The notes under the pieces are model-generated. The model saw only the letters and a list, made by a program, of their open reading frames with translations, was not told the DNA's origin and did not search any database. Both the position numbers and the translations under genes were made by a program. Of a DNA stretch of 5,174 nucleotides, positions 1 through 5,148 are shown piece by piece (the first letter of the stretch is position 1; every line of letters starts with the position of its first letter). Source of the stretch: Paenibacillus sp. (GTDB lineage Bacteria; Bacillota; Bacilli; Paenibacillales; Paenibacillaceae); contig DOJM01000496.1 of assembly GCA_003529225.1 (NCBI GenBank), forward strand, positions 1 to 5,174, written 5' to 3'.

Positions 1-73
1 CAACATATGTATTTATTGCTGTACGGAGTTTAGCATATTTCAGAGTGGAAGTCACCGACTAACATAAACATAG

Positions 74-109
74 AAAAGCTTGCAAGTTCGTGTTGACCAT
101 CTTGCAAGC
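74..109 (-). terminator. intrinsic terminator, minus strand
   Basis: A perfect 9-bp inverted repeat, GCTTGCAAG (78-86) and CTTGCAAGC (101-109), encloses a 14-nt loop. Read on the minus strand the stem is followed at once by TTTTC (77-73), as in a Rho-independent terminator. On the plus strand the stem is followed by CTAATACC, so the minus orientation is favoured. It would end a minus-strand transcript coming from the 110-530 region, where no intact gene remains. Confidence 0.65.
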
Positions 110-186
110 CTAATACCATACAAATATTCAATTCTTCTAAATCAAAGATCTAAAATGCAGTTTGAATCGGAAGAGGCGCCATCTTC

Positions 187-381
187 TTACCAAGCAGGGA
201 AGTTCCTTCTCCATACATTGTTATGCAAGTTCCATGCATTTCCGCCTGTGAGTAGGGCAAAGGAAATCAAACTGTAACAATCTTCGTTCACCGGGGGATA
301 TAAGCGCTGCATCCAATGTTTCAATTGCTGAATGAGATATATTTCTTTACAATAAGAGCCTTTACCTAAAGAATGGTATAT
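187..381 (-). pseudogene. possible decayed minus-strand reading frame, unidentified
   Basis: No intact gene is visible in positions 1-533. On the minus strand one frame is open for 64 codons between a TAG (382-384) and a TAA (187-189) and contains the stretch YPPVNEDCYSLISFALLTGG. A second minus frame is open from about 346 to 221 and contains ETLDAALISPGERRLLQFDF, which also looks protein-like. Neither has a start codon with a Shine-Dalgarno sequence, and reading continues plausibly upstream of the TAG. A decayed or frameshifted gene served by the terminator at 74-109 would explain this, but I do not recognise the family and chance open frames are possible. The rest of 1-533 shows nothing else I can support apart from the mini-ORF and terminator near its right end. 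Confidence 0.2.
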
Positions 382-526
382 CTACTCAAAGATTGCTGAT
401 GTAGCGACCATGCTCCATCTAATAAATAAACCCATTATTCCCGGGGTGGGGTCTTGCTATTGACTCCGAAATTGAAAAAACTTTGGACTTACTTGCATAC
501 TAGCTTCTTGCATTGAGGTAACGAAA

Positions 527-553
527 ATGATAGAAAACCACTCCATTCTTTAG
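527..553 (+). other. possible 8-codon leader-type ORF
   Basis: GAGGT (515-519) sits 7 nt before ATG (527-529), which opens an 8-codon frame reading MIENHSIL and ending in TAG at 551-553. A weak promoter, TTGAAA (472-477) with an 18-nt spacer to CATACT (496-501), lies at a fitting distance upstream. The coding part overlaps the left arm and loop of the terminator hairpin at 534-563, the geometry of ribosome-controlled attenuation leaders. However, no plus-strand gene follows, so this may be an orphan leader or a coincidence. Confidence 0.2.
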
Positions 554-563
554 GAGTGGTTTT
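534..563. terminator. bidirectional intrinsic terminator
   Basis: A perfect 11-bp stem, AAAACCACTCC (534-544) and GGAGTGGTTTT (553-563), encloses an 8-nt loop. It has four A residues on one side and four T residues on the other, so it can act on both strands. On the minus strand it lies 36 nt beyond the stop of the CobW-like fragment and may be that gene's original terminator. On the plus strand it would end transcription through the small ORF at 527-553. Confidence 0.75.
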
Positions 564-599
564 GACTTTATATGCTAATGTATATTTTGTGGTTAAACT

Positions 600-763
600 T
601 CACTTTGTACTTAGATACATTACGGTGATCCTTATCATAAATATAAGGTGTTGTTGCGCTAAGCCTTTTAGCCTAACGACAGAAGGACCAGCTGCCGCGG
701 CGACAAACTGCTCCCAGGTCTCTAGAGTAACGTTCCCCGTTAATTCAATGGTTTTTCAAACGC
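600..763 (-). pseudogene. fragment resembling a CobW-family GTPase C-terminal domain, frameshifted
   Basis: The minus strand encodes IELTGNVTLETWEQFV followed by a short linker and PSVVRLKGL (about 749-654), then reads on without family resemblance to a TGA at 600-602. The pattern of a strand, a helix with W-E-x-F, and then VRLKG matches the start of the CobW C-terminal domain (known pattern: F-x-x-P, leucine-rich helix, V-x-R-x-KG). The codons just before it read AFEKP in another frame (763-749), the F-x-x-P part expected directly upstream. A one-base loss in the A5 run at 752-756 would join the two. CobW proteins are G3E P-loop GTPases that help deliver metals. All of the GTPase domain is missing because the DUF2441 gene ends only 11 nt upstream, so this is a remnant. 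The domain assignment is from memory of the family pattern. Confidence 0.4.
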
Positions 764-774
764 TTTTGTTGAAA

Positions 775-1368
775 TTAAGTTGAGAATTCATCAATAATTT
801 CTACTACTTCAATTTTCCCGTTAATCAACAACTCAGGAAGTTCGTTATTTATATTGCCTTTCCAATATTCTCTGGCTTGTTCGATTTTTCGTGAGAAAGG
901 GATTCCATCTTCCTTTGGTAAAAGATTACCATCACCTTCAAAGATATTTCCAATAACCCGAAGTTTTACTATCTGCAAAACTTTTCGATGGTAAGAATCG
1001 AAAAGTTCTTTCCATTGAAGAGCGTCTTCATAGCTTTTCGCAGCGTATAAGCAAGACAATCGTGAAGGATACTCAGGATATTCTTGCAGTCTAACCATTT
1101 CAACTATTACTTCTCTAATAGCCCTAATTGTTTGCCCCACATATCCAATAGCTACATCTGCATTCTCTTTATCCATCTTAAAGCCGTCATTTGTATAATG
1201 ACCGTACAAAATCTGAATAAAGTCTTCCCCTTTGGAATTCATCTGTTCCTTCTCAAAAAAGAAGTGATATAAGGTGTTTTTTTTGTTTTTGTCAAAACTA
1301 ATTATCTGCCCAATGTCCATTTTTTTCCTAGTGACAATGTGATAAACATACAATTCGCTTCCTTGCAT
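775..1368 (-). CDS. DUF2441 domain protein, function unknown
   Basis: This 197-residue protein resembles the DUF2441 family, which is conserved in Bacillales and has no established function. Recognisable parts are the N-terminal [20 protein letters not shown] (residues 7-26), a charged helix [20 protein letters not shown] (84-103), [15 protein letters not shown] (105-119), [20 protein letters not shown] (135-154) and the C-terminal [10 protein letters not shown]. It has no signal peptide or membrane segment, so it is probably cytoplasmic. I chose the ATG at 1368 because AGGGGG lies 6 nt upstream (1375-1380); the upstream in-frame ATG at 1413 has no Shine-Dalgarno sequence and would add 15 residues unlike the family. 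An early YH-x-T motif, a central PSR-x-S and a late E-rich strand recall ADP-ribosyltransferase folds, but that is speculation. It is a lone gene between a CobW-like remnant and a repeat-containing gap, and no clear terminator follows it. Confidence 0.8.
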   Translation of the reverse strand: MQGSELYVYHIVTRKKMDIGQIISFDKNKKNTLYHFFFEKEQMNSKGEDFIQILYGHYTNDGFKMDKENADVAIGYVGQTIRAIREVIVEMVRLQEYPEYPSRLSCLYAAKSYEDALQWKELFDSYHRKVLQIVKLRVIGNIFEGDGNLLPKEDGIPFSRKIEQAREYWKGNINNELPELLINGKIEVVEIIDEFST

Positions 1369-1374
1369 AGACTG

Positions 1375-1380
1375 CCCCCT
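1375..1380 (-). promoter_or_regulatory. Shine-Dalgarno sequence deciding the DUF2441 start
   Basis: AGGGGG on the minus strand, 6 nt before the ATG at 1368. No comparable site precedes the ATG codons at 1413 or 1398, so this site supports the shorter 197-residue protein. Confidence 0.7.
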
Positions 1381-1413
1381 ATTAACTTTTGTTAACATAG
1401 GTAATTTCGGCAT

Positions 1414-1599
1414 TTACCAGCATTATCCTGCCCATTAGCATAATGCCTTATGATATAATTTCCCCACACTATCTGTAACGGTAAGTTATCATGTATACTA
1501 CTTACGGAACAATCAAATCAATCCGATATTAATTTTGAATAGCTAGCTTCTGAAGCATATTTATCAATGCTACTTCAACCTTTATCATCATCATTTTCT
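1414..1599. other. intergenic region upstream of the DUF2441 gene
   Basis: No gene is visible between 1414 and 1741. This AT-rich left part must hold the DUF2441 promoter, but I find only weak minus-strand candidates, such as GATAAT at 1418-1423 without a good -35. A plus-strand TATAAT at 1454-1459 also has no -35. The rest of the gap is taken up by copies of a repeat (1472-1487 and 1600-1653) and by a terminator (1655-1684). Confidence 0.5.
1472..1487 (+). repeat. degenerate third copy of the intergenic repeat
   Basis: TCTGTAACGGTAAGTT is identical over 16 nt to positions 1636-1651 inside the full repeat and matches the copy at 3150-3165 in 14 of 16 positions. The 17-18 nt before it keep only scattered matches (TTATG-x-TA at 1449-1456), so this is either a decayed copy or a shared sub-motif. 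Confidence 0.5.
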
Positions 1600-1653
1600 G
1601 CTTTACCACTATTTATGCTACGGTTCTGCGCGCTGTCTGTAACGGTAAGTTTT
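1600..1653 (+). repeat. direct repeat, left copy flanking the DUF4037 gene
   Basis: Positions 1613-1645 are identical over 33 nt to 3127-3159 (begins TTATGCTACGG, contains TGCGCGCTG, ends CTGTAACGG). Similarity extends left to GCTTT at 1600 and right to GTTTT at 1653. The core is GC-rich amid AT-rich DNA. It lies directly beyond the DUF4037 terminator (1655-1684), and the other copy has the same order of repeat then hairpin. No function is known to me. Confidence 0.85.
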
Positions 1654-1654
1654 G

Positions 1655-1684
1655 AAAAATGGCCACCTCTCAGGAATGGCCATT
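1655..1684 (-). terminator. intrinsic terminator of the DUF4037 gene
   Basis: The arms AATGGCCA (1658-1665) and TGGCCATT (1677-1684) form an 8-bp stem with an 11-nt loop. On the minus strand the stem runs into TTTTT (1659-1655). It lies about 58 nt after the DUF4037 stop codon, a normal distance. On the plus strand no T tract follows, so it serves the minus strand. Confidence 0.6.
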
Positions 1685-1741
1685 CACATATTATCTGAAT
1701 GCTGTACACTTTATGTTAATCATAATTAACTACCATCCCGA

Positions 1742-2857
1742 CTAAACAATCATATCTCCTATGCCAGTTCTTTCCATGTTTGACTTTGTACTGTATATTG
1801 GCTTGAACTTTGAATAATGATCCGCCCATACCAATATATGTTCACTTGTTACAAATTGATCTAAAGACCCTGGTATTTCAAGATTTTGAAGTTCTTTAGG
1901 TAACGAAGAGAATAACGCATCCTCTAAATTAATATAAGAATGGGATTGTAAACCTCTTGCGTAGAAGATAGGAGGTTCAAGTTCGATATATTCCGTCAAC
2001 TTCATGTCGTTATGTTGTCTTACTAGTAGCGCTAATACACCCTCCATTTGTTCAACTGCTCTTTTGACACAAGGTTCCATTAAAACGCCTTCAAGATGCC
2101 CAGCCAACTCATTTGCTAAAGGACTGATCTGTGCTAGTTCCTTGGAAATCCATTTATAAGTACCAGGTCGATATCTTTTGTTATAGAGAAAGACCAATTG
2201 AATTGCTTTCTCTACCACTCTGTTTAAGAATAACCTAGCTGATAATGATTCTCCTCTAATATCCGTGAGCCCTGCCACATATAGAAGACGAAATGCGCTC
2301 CATGCATATTTCAATTTATACCGCCATACATCTTCCGGTAGATAAGAAAGAGTCATTCGTGCTTCAGTTATTTCGCCTACAGGATCCGTAAAAATCTTTC
2401 CTCTTGTCCACTCTATCAATTTTTGCTCAGGAATTACTAACCAATCGTATACGGAAGGCTGAGAAGTATGCAATCCCAATTGGATTCGCATGTGCCGAGA
2501 AACACTAGTAATTGCAACATGGTGGATATTGGTTTTCCCATTATACGGTACTAGCACCTCATTAGATTCATCTTCGGAAAAACGAGCGGGATACCCCTTG
2601 AATAAAATTGGAACTCCTTCGTCAAATGCTTGATTAAGGCATGTAGCGTACACATCATAATCCGAGTCAAGCAACCAAATGTAGCACCTCGCTCCCCATT
2701 CATGATCTCTTGATAAATCATCATCATAACATAAGACATCCGAGCCATAACCAATCAATCCAGCAGCATGTTTTTCCAATAGTTGTGGGAAACGTCTGGA
2801 TATTATTGGCCTTATGATCTCCCAATAAAACTTCTCACTTAAGTCTAAACCCTTCAT
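1742..2857 (-). CDS. DUF4037 domain protein, predicted nucleotidyltransferase fold
   Basis: This 371-residue soluble protein carries the DUF4037 signature near its N-terminus: GYGSDVLCYDDDLSRDHEWG (residues 36-55). The GS followed by the acidic D-x-x-S-R-D-H-E-W-G run is the pattern of nucleotidyltransferase-like proteins, in which the acids bind the metal. The rest is helical, with a likely second domain from about residue 170 (KLKYAWSAFRLLYVAGLTDIRGE). The true substrate of these proteins is not established. I prefer the ATG at 2857 because GGAG lies 7 nt before it; the ATG at 2875 (377 residues) has no good site. The gene has its own promoter with a palindrome over the -35 (2894-2928) and its own terminator (1655-1684), and identical 33-nt repeats flank it, so it looks like an independent and possibly mobile unit. 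Confidence 0.85.
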   Translation of the reverse strand: MKGLDLSEKFYWEIIRPIISRRFPQLLEKHAAGLIGYGSDVLCYDDDLSRDHEWGARCYIWLLDSDYDVYATCLNQAFDEGVPILFKGYPARFSEDESNEVLVPYNGKTNIHHVAITSVSRHMRIQLGLHTSQPSVYDWLVIPEQKLIEWTRGKIFTDPVGEITEARMTLSYLPEDVWRYKLKYAWSAFRLLYVAGLTDIRGESLSARLFLNRVVEKAIQLVFLYNKRYRPGTYKWISKELAQISPLANELAGHLEGVLMEPCVKRAVEQMEGVLALLVRQHNDMKLTEYIELEPPIFYARGLQSHSYINLEDALFSSLPKELQNLEIPGSLDQFVTSEHILVWADHYSKFKPIYSTKSNMERTGIGDMIV

Positions 2858-2864
2858 TGGTGAA

Positions 2865-2868
2865 CTCC
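2865..2868 (-). promoter_or_regulatory. Shine-Dalgarno sequence deciding the DUF4037 start
   Basis: GGAG on the minus strand with a 7-nt spacer to the ATG at 2857. It lies inside the extra six codons that would belong to the longer protein starting at 2875, which has no comparable site upstream. Confidence 0.5.
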
Positions 2869-2893
2869 ATCCCATATAGCTGTGCGCACCCGC

Positions 2894-2921
2894 ATTATTT
2901 TTACCGGTACTCCAATGTTAA
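2894..2921 (-). promoter_or_regulatory. predicted sigma-A promoter of the DUF4037 gene
   Basis: On the minus strand, TTAACA (2921-2916, 5 of 6 to the TTGACA consensus), a 16-nt spacer and AATAAT (2899-2894, 5 of 6 to TATAAT). Transcription would start near 2887, leaving a leader of about 30 nt before the ATG at 2857. The -35 lies inside the 18-bp palindrome at 2911-2928. Confidence 0.5.
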
Positions 2922-2928
2922 CATTGGA
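2911..2928. promoter_or_regulatory. 18-bp perfect palindrome, likely operator
   Basis: TCCAATGTTAACATTGGA is identical on both strands over 18 bp. It covers the predicted -35 element of the DUF4037 promoter, the usual place for a homodimeric repressor to block RNA polymerase. It also lies about 33 nt upstream of the plus-strand -10 at 2964, so one regulator could affect both directions. No regulator gene is present in the window. Confidence 0.6.
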
Positions 2929-2960
2929 CACGGAAATTACTAGACTATTCTTTTGGGTTC

Positions 2961-2969
2961 TGTTATAAT
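2961..2969 (+). promoter_or_regulatory. extended -10 promoter, plus strand
   Basis: TGTTATAAT is a perfect extended -10 (TG-n-TATAAT). No good -35 is seen at 16-18 nt, which extended -10 promoters can tolerate. It points into the structured, terminator-ended segment at 2976-3044. Confidence 0.45.
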
Positions 2970-2975
2970 TTAGTT

Positions 2976-3044
2976 TGAAGTCTTGGTGAAATATCCGAGT
3001 CCCATATTCACTTGAGAAGCCGGATAATTTTCTAGGCTTTTTTT
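2976..3044 (+). ncRNA. candidate small structured RNA or orphan attenuator leader
   Basis: About 70 nt lie between an extended -10 promoter and an intrinsic terminator, with no credible ORF. The first hairpin pairs GTGAAATAT (2986-2994, one bulged A) with ATATTCAC (3004-3011) around the loop CCGAGTCCC. The second is the terminator (3017-3021 with 3035-3039). A competing helix pairs AAATATCCG (2989-2997) with CGGATA and TTT (3021-3030, one bulge); it would break both hairpins, as an antiterminator does. No plus-strand gene follows, so it may be a free small RNA or a leader whose gene was lost. I recognise no known RNA family in it. Confidence 0.3.
3017..3044 (+). terminator. intrinsic terminator, plus strand
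   Basis: AAGCC (3017-3021) pairs with GGCTT (3035-3039), plus a G-U pair, followed by an unbroken T tract (3038-3044). The stem is short, but the seven T residues support termination. The segment AGGCTTTTTTTAT (3034-3046) can also pair with ATAAAAAAAACCT (3053-3065), with one mismatch, forming a larger dyad around the site. Confidence 0.55.
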
Positions 3045-3114
3045 ATTTAAACATAAAAAAAACCTGTTATCAGACGCGTTGATGAATATATCGATATAAT
3101 AAGTTTCACCAAAA

Positions 3115-3167
3115 GCTTTCCGTTACTTATGCTACGGTTCTGCGCGCTGTCTGTAACGGCAGGTTTT
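3115..3167 (+). repeat. direct repeat, right copy flanking the DUF4037 gene
   Basis: Contains the 33-nt core (3127-3159) identical to 1613-1645, with looser similarity from GCTTT (3115) to GTTTT (3167). In this copy CCGTTAC (3120-3126) is the inverse of GTAACGG (3153-3159), making a 7-bp dyad that the left copy lacks. A terminator hairpin follows directly, as in the left copy. Confidence 0.85.
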
Positions 3168-3198
3168 AAGGCCATCCTTTGCGGATGGCCTTTTCTTT
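3168..3198 (+). terminator. strong hairpin terminator, probably bidirectional
   Basis: A 10-bp perfect stem, AAGGCCATCC (3168-3177) and GGATGGCCTT (3183-3192), with a 5-nt loop. On the plus strand TTTTCTTT follows. On the minus strand only TTAAAA follows, but it lies 74 nt beyond the stop of the GyrI-like gene and could also end that transcript. Confidence 0.7.
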
Positions 3199-3265
3199 GA
3201 AATATTAAACAAGCATTTTCCGCAAAGTGGCAAAAGGTTAACCGTTGATTACGGGGCCCAGGTAT

Positions 3266-3715
3266 TCATTTCGCAACAATCGGCACGAATATATCAGATT
3301 GATGATATCCCATGGGCGTAGTGACATGGGTCATAACGTAACGTTCTGCTTGATCATTCTCGCTTGTTGATAATTCGAAGCAACCGCTTGCCTCTACCCA
3401 CGAGCGAATGGATGCTTTAGTTTCCTCAGTTGCCTCTTCCTCTGCGTCTTTTGAAGCCGCAAATGCATATAACCCCCCAGGAAAATCGACAACGTCGTAT
3501 CCACCTATATCTTCATGTCCATCTGGCAGTGCAAAAAACCATTCCCAGTACCCTTTCTTGACGTTATACCCCATAAAGTCGCGGGGTGTAATATAATGTT
3601 TGACATCGATGGATGACTACCATTGGTCGAACGTTTCGAAATCCTCCATCGCCGTTATGTTTCCTGAATTAACGACTTTTAGAGGTGGAATCTCGATTAC
3701 ACGAATTTTCTCCAT
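3266..3715 (-). pseudogene. GyrI-like effector-binding domain protein, broken by an in-frame TAG
   Basis: The frame from ATG 3715 would give a 149-residue protein of the GyrI-like (AraC effector-binding, SOUL-related) family, which binds small hydrophobic or cationic ligands, without a DNA-binding domain. It starts MEKIRVIEIPPLKVV and contains TPRDFMGYN, WEWFFALPDG, GGYDVVDFPGGLYAFA, then SWVEASGCFEL and the C-terminal SDIFVPIVAK, all typical of standalone members. GGAGG (3725-3729) lies 9 nt before ATG 3715; an ATG at 3721 is in frame but only 3 nt away. Codon 33 is TAG (3617-3619), placed between FDQW and SSIDVKHYITPRDF, with the frame unchanged on both sides, so it is a point nonsense change. 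An ATG at 3574 could give a 102-residue remnant but has no Shine-Dalgarno sequence. A sequencing error is possible. Confidence 0.75.
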
Positions 3716-3748
3716 TTTCATTGACCTCCAAGGATATATGTAGCTTAT

Positions 3749-3777
3749 TATATATACTATTAGGATTTATGGTTGAA
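3749..3777 (-). promoter_or_regulatory. weak promoter candidate for the GyrI-like gene
   Basis: On the minus strand, TTCAAC (3777-3772), a 17-nt spacer and TATATA (3754-3749). A perfect TATAAT at 3752-3747 overlaps it but has a 19-nt spacer. The region is very AT-rich, so chance matches are likely. No terminator hairpin was found between this point and the end of the MFS gene, so read-through from that gene is also possible. Confidence 0.25.
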
Positions 3778-3861
3778 TTAGGAACTGATATTTGTCACAA
3801 GTTGAAAAGGAGAGAAAGTAAATAGGTTACATGTAATTTAACTATATTCAATCTCTTAACA

Positions 3862-5073
3862 TTATAACCGTTTCAAGTAATTTCCAGAAAAGCGCGGTTT
3901 ATCATAACTCTCTGGAGAACTTTTTTTATTTCCTATAACCAATTGAACGATAATCTGAAGCACGATGATTACAGCCAAACCATAGAATGCTTGAACGAAG
4001 CTGCCCGTTGCATCGTGGAGCCAGCCAATGGCTAGCGGCCCAAGTGCTCCGAGAATGTAGCCACCTGATTGGGTCATAGCGGACCAGCTACTGGCTTCCT
4101 GAGCATTGCTTGTTTCATCAATGGGCAACATCAGTGCAATCGGGAACAGTCCACCCGCTCCAATACCGAGTGGAATCGCCGCGAGCCAGGGGCTAACGGA
4201 TATGTTCAGCATCAGGACACCCATCAACTCTAATAACGCACACCCGACAAGCCAGAATACACGTCTTTGGTAACGGTGTACAAGCATGGGAATGAACAAC
4301 GTAGAGGGCAGAGATATCAATGTAAATAAGGTTTGGATGCTGCCGGCCGTCTCTTGACTATACCCCTGGCTTTGGATTACTGGCGCAAGCCAAGCGGTCA
4401 ACGAATAGAAGATCGCTGCCATCAGCCCGAAGAATAATGTCAGCACCCAAGCACGCTTGTTGTTCACCGGAAGTGGTGCATTAAGTACACTCGAATTTTT
4501 ACCGGATTGTCGATCTGTGCGCGCAGACCAGGCTAATCTCAACCAGATCGGCAATGCAATGGCTGCGAGAAATGCCCATACAGCCAACGAGCCCCTCCAC
4601 GAACCACCCAGCGTATGCTGAAGCGGAACCGATAGTCCCACACTAATGCTGGCCCCCATCACCATCGCTGTAGAGTAGATACCCACCATAGCTGCTACCC
4701 GGTCAGGGAAGTACTGCTTAATGAAGCTGGATAATAGCGGCCCGGCCAATGCAATTCCTACACCGGACAGAAAAGAAGTGAACATCATCAATGGAGTTGT
4801 ACCAACAAACCATCGTAATCCCGTACCTAACCCAATGAGGTTTAAAGCCAGAACAATTGCGCCCTCATTTCCCCACTTTCTGCTTAATCTTACGGAGAAC
4901 GGAGCAAATATGCCCATGCATAATACCGGAAGTGTGGTTAACAGACTGGCGGTAATCCCGCTTATACCCAGATCATTCTGTACAGTGCTCATTAGAGGTG
5001 AAATGGACGTAATGGGTGGTCGTAAATTCAGTGAAGCCAGGATAAGCGCCAGGACGATATAAAAAAGTTTCAT
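3862..5073 (-). CDS. CynX/NimT-family MFS transporter
   Basis: This 403-residue protein is a full-length major facilitator of the CynX/NimT group, whose members include the E. coli cyanate and 2-nitroimidazole transporters and B. subtilis YycB. Twelve hydrophobic segments can be placed at about residues 4-24, 40-60, 71-90, 92-117, 126-150, 161-181, 208-233, 244-265, 271-291, 295-318, 329-352 and 358-381. Family marks are LNLRPPITSISPLM (15-28) in the first helix, LLTTLPVLCMGIFAPFSVRL (44-63) in the second, the charged loop RLSRKWGNEG as a relaxed motif A, and a long central loop (182-206). GAGGTG lies 7 nt before the ATG at 5073. The actual substrate cannot be read from sequence; many relatives are drug or small-anion exporters. 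The broken GyrI-like gene 146 nt downstream could once have been linked to multidrug sensing, but that is a guess. Confidence 0.9.
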   Translation of the reverse strand: MKLFYIVLALILASLNLRPPITSISPLMSTVQNDLGISGITASLLTTLPVLCMGIFAPFSVRLSRKWGNEGAIVLALNLIGLGTGLRWFVGTTPLMMFTSFLSGVGIALAGPLLSSFIKQYFPDRVAAMVGIYSTAMVMGASISVGLSVPLQHTLGGSWRGSLAVWAFLAAIALPIWLRLAWSARTDRQSGKNSSVLNAPLPVNNKRAWVLTLFFGLMAAIFYSLTAWLAPVIQSQGYSQETAGSIQTLFTLISLPSTLFIPMLVHRYQRRVFWLVGCALLELMGVLMLNISVSPWLAAIPLGIGAGGLFPIALMLPIDETSNAQEASSWSAMTQSGGYILGALGPLAIGWLHDATGSFVQAFYGLAVIIVLQIIVQLVIGNKKSSPESYDKPRFSGNYLKRL

Positions 5074-5100
5074 TATGAATCACCTCATGGTAGTAGTATC

Positions 5101-5148
5101 GTTACATCCACCCATCATCCTATTTGTTAACGTCAGATCGTTGGGTGG
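5101..5148 (-). promoter_or_regulatory. putative promoter and operator of the MFS gene
   Basis: CCACCCA (5108-5114) and TGGGTGG (5142-5148) form a 7-bp inverted repeat with a 27-nt spacer. It is centred within half a base of the palindrome GTTAAC (5126-5131). On the minus strand, TTAACA (5130-5125) with an 18-nt spacer to TGTAAC (5106-5101) is a modest sigma-A match. The dyad would then surround the -35, as expected of a repressor site. The window ends too soon to see whether a divergent regulator gene lies upstream. Confidence 0.3.

Noticed and set aside
80..277. 65-codon plus-strand open frame
   Set aside because: No Shine-Dalgarno sequence, unremarkable composition, and it runs through the minus-strand terminator hairpin and opposite a more protein-like minus frame.
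556..783. 75-codon plus-strand open frame
   Set aside because: It starts inside the terminator stem at 534-563 and is antisense to the CobW-like fragment; cysteine- and phenylalanine-rich with no family features.
1454..1459. Plus-strand TATAAT
   Set aside because: No -35 hexamer at 15-19 nt, no extended -10, and no plus-strand gene or structured RNA follows.
1600..1690. Integron attC-type site or group II intron end in the intergenic repeats
   Set aside because: The repeats lack the paired RYYYAAC and GTTRRRY core sites and no integrase or intron protein is present.
2551..2754. 67-codon minus-strand open frame within the DUF4037 gene
   Set aside because: It overlaps the signature-bearing part of the DUF4037 frame in another register and has no features of its own.
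3087..3098. 12-bp palindrome TATATCGATATA
   Set aside because: Mostly alternating A and T in an AT-rich gap, not placed over a recognisable promoter; likely chance.
3805..3814. Plus-strand AAAAGGAGAG resembling a strong Shine-Dalgarno sequence
   Set aside because: No start codon follows at a usable distance and no plus-strand ORF is present; A/G-rich DNA by chance.
4721..5062. 113-codon plus-strand open frame
   Set aside because: Entirely antisense to the first part of the well-supported MFS gene, with no ribosome binding site; a coding shadow.
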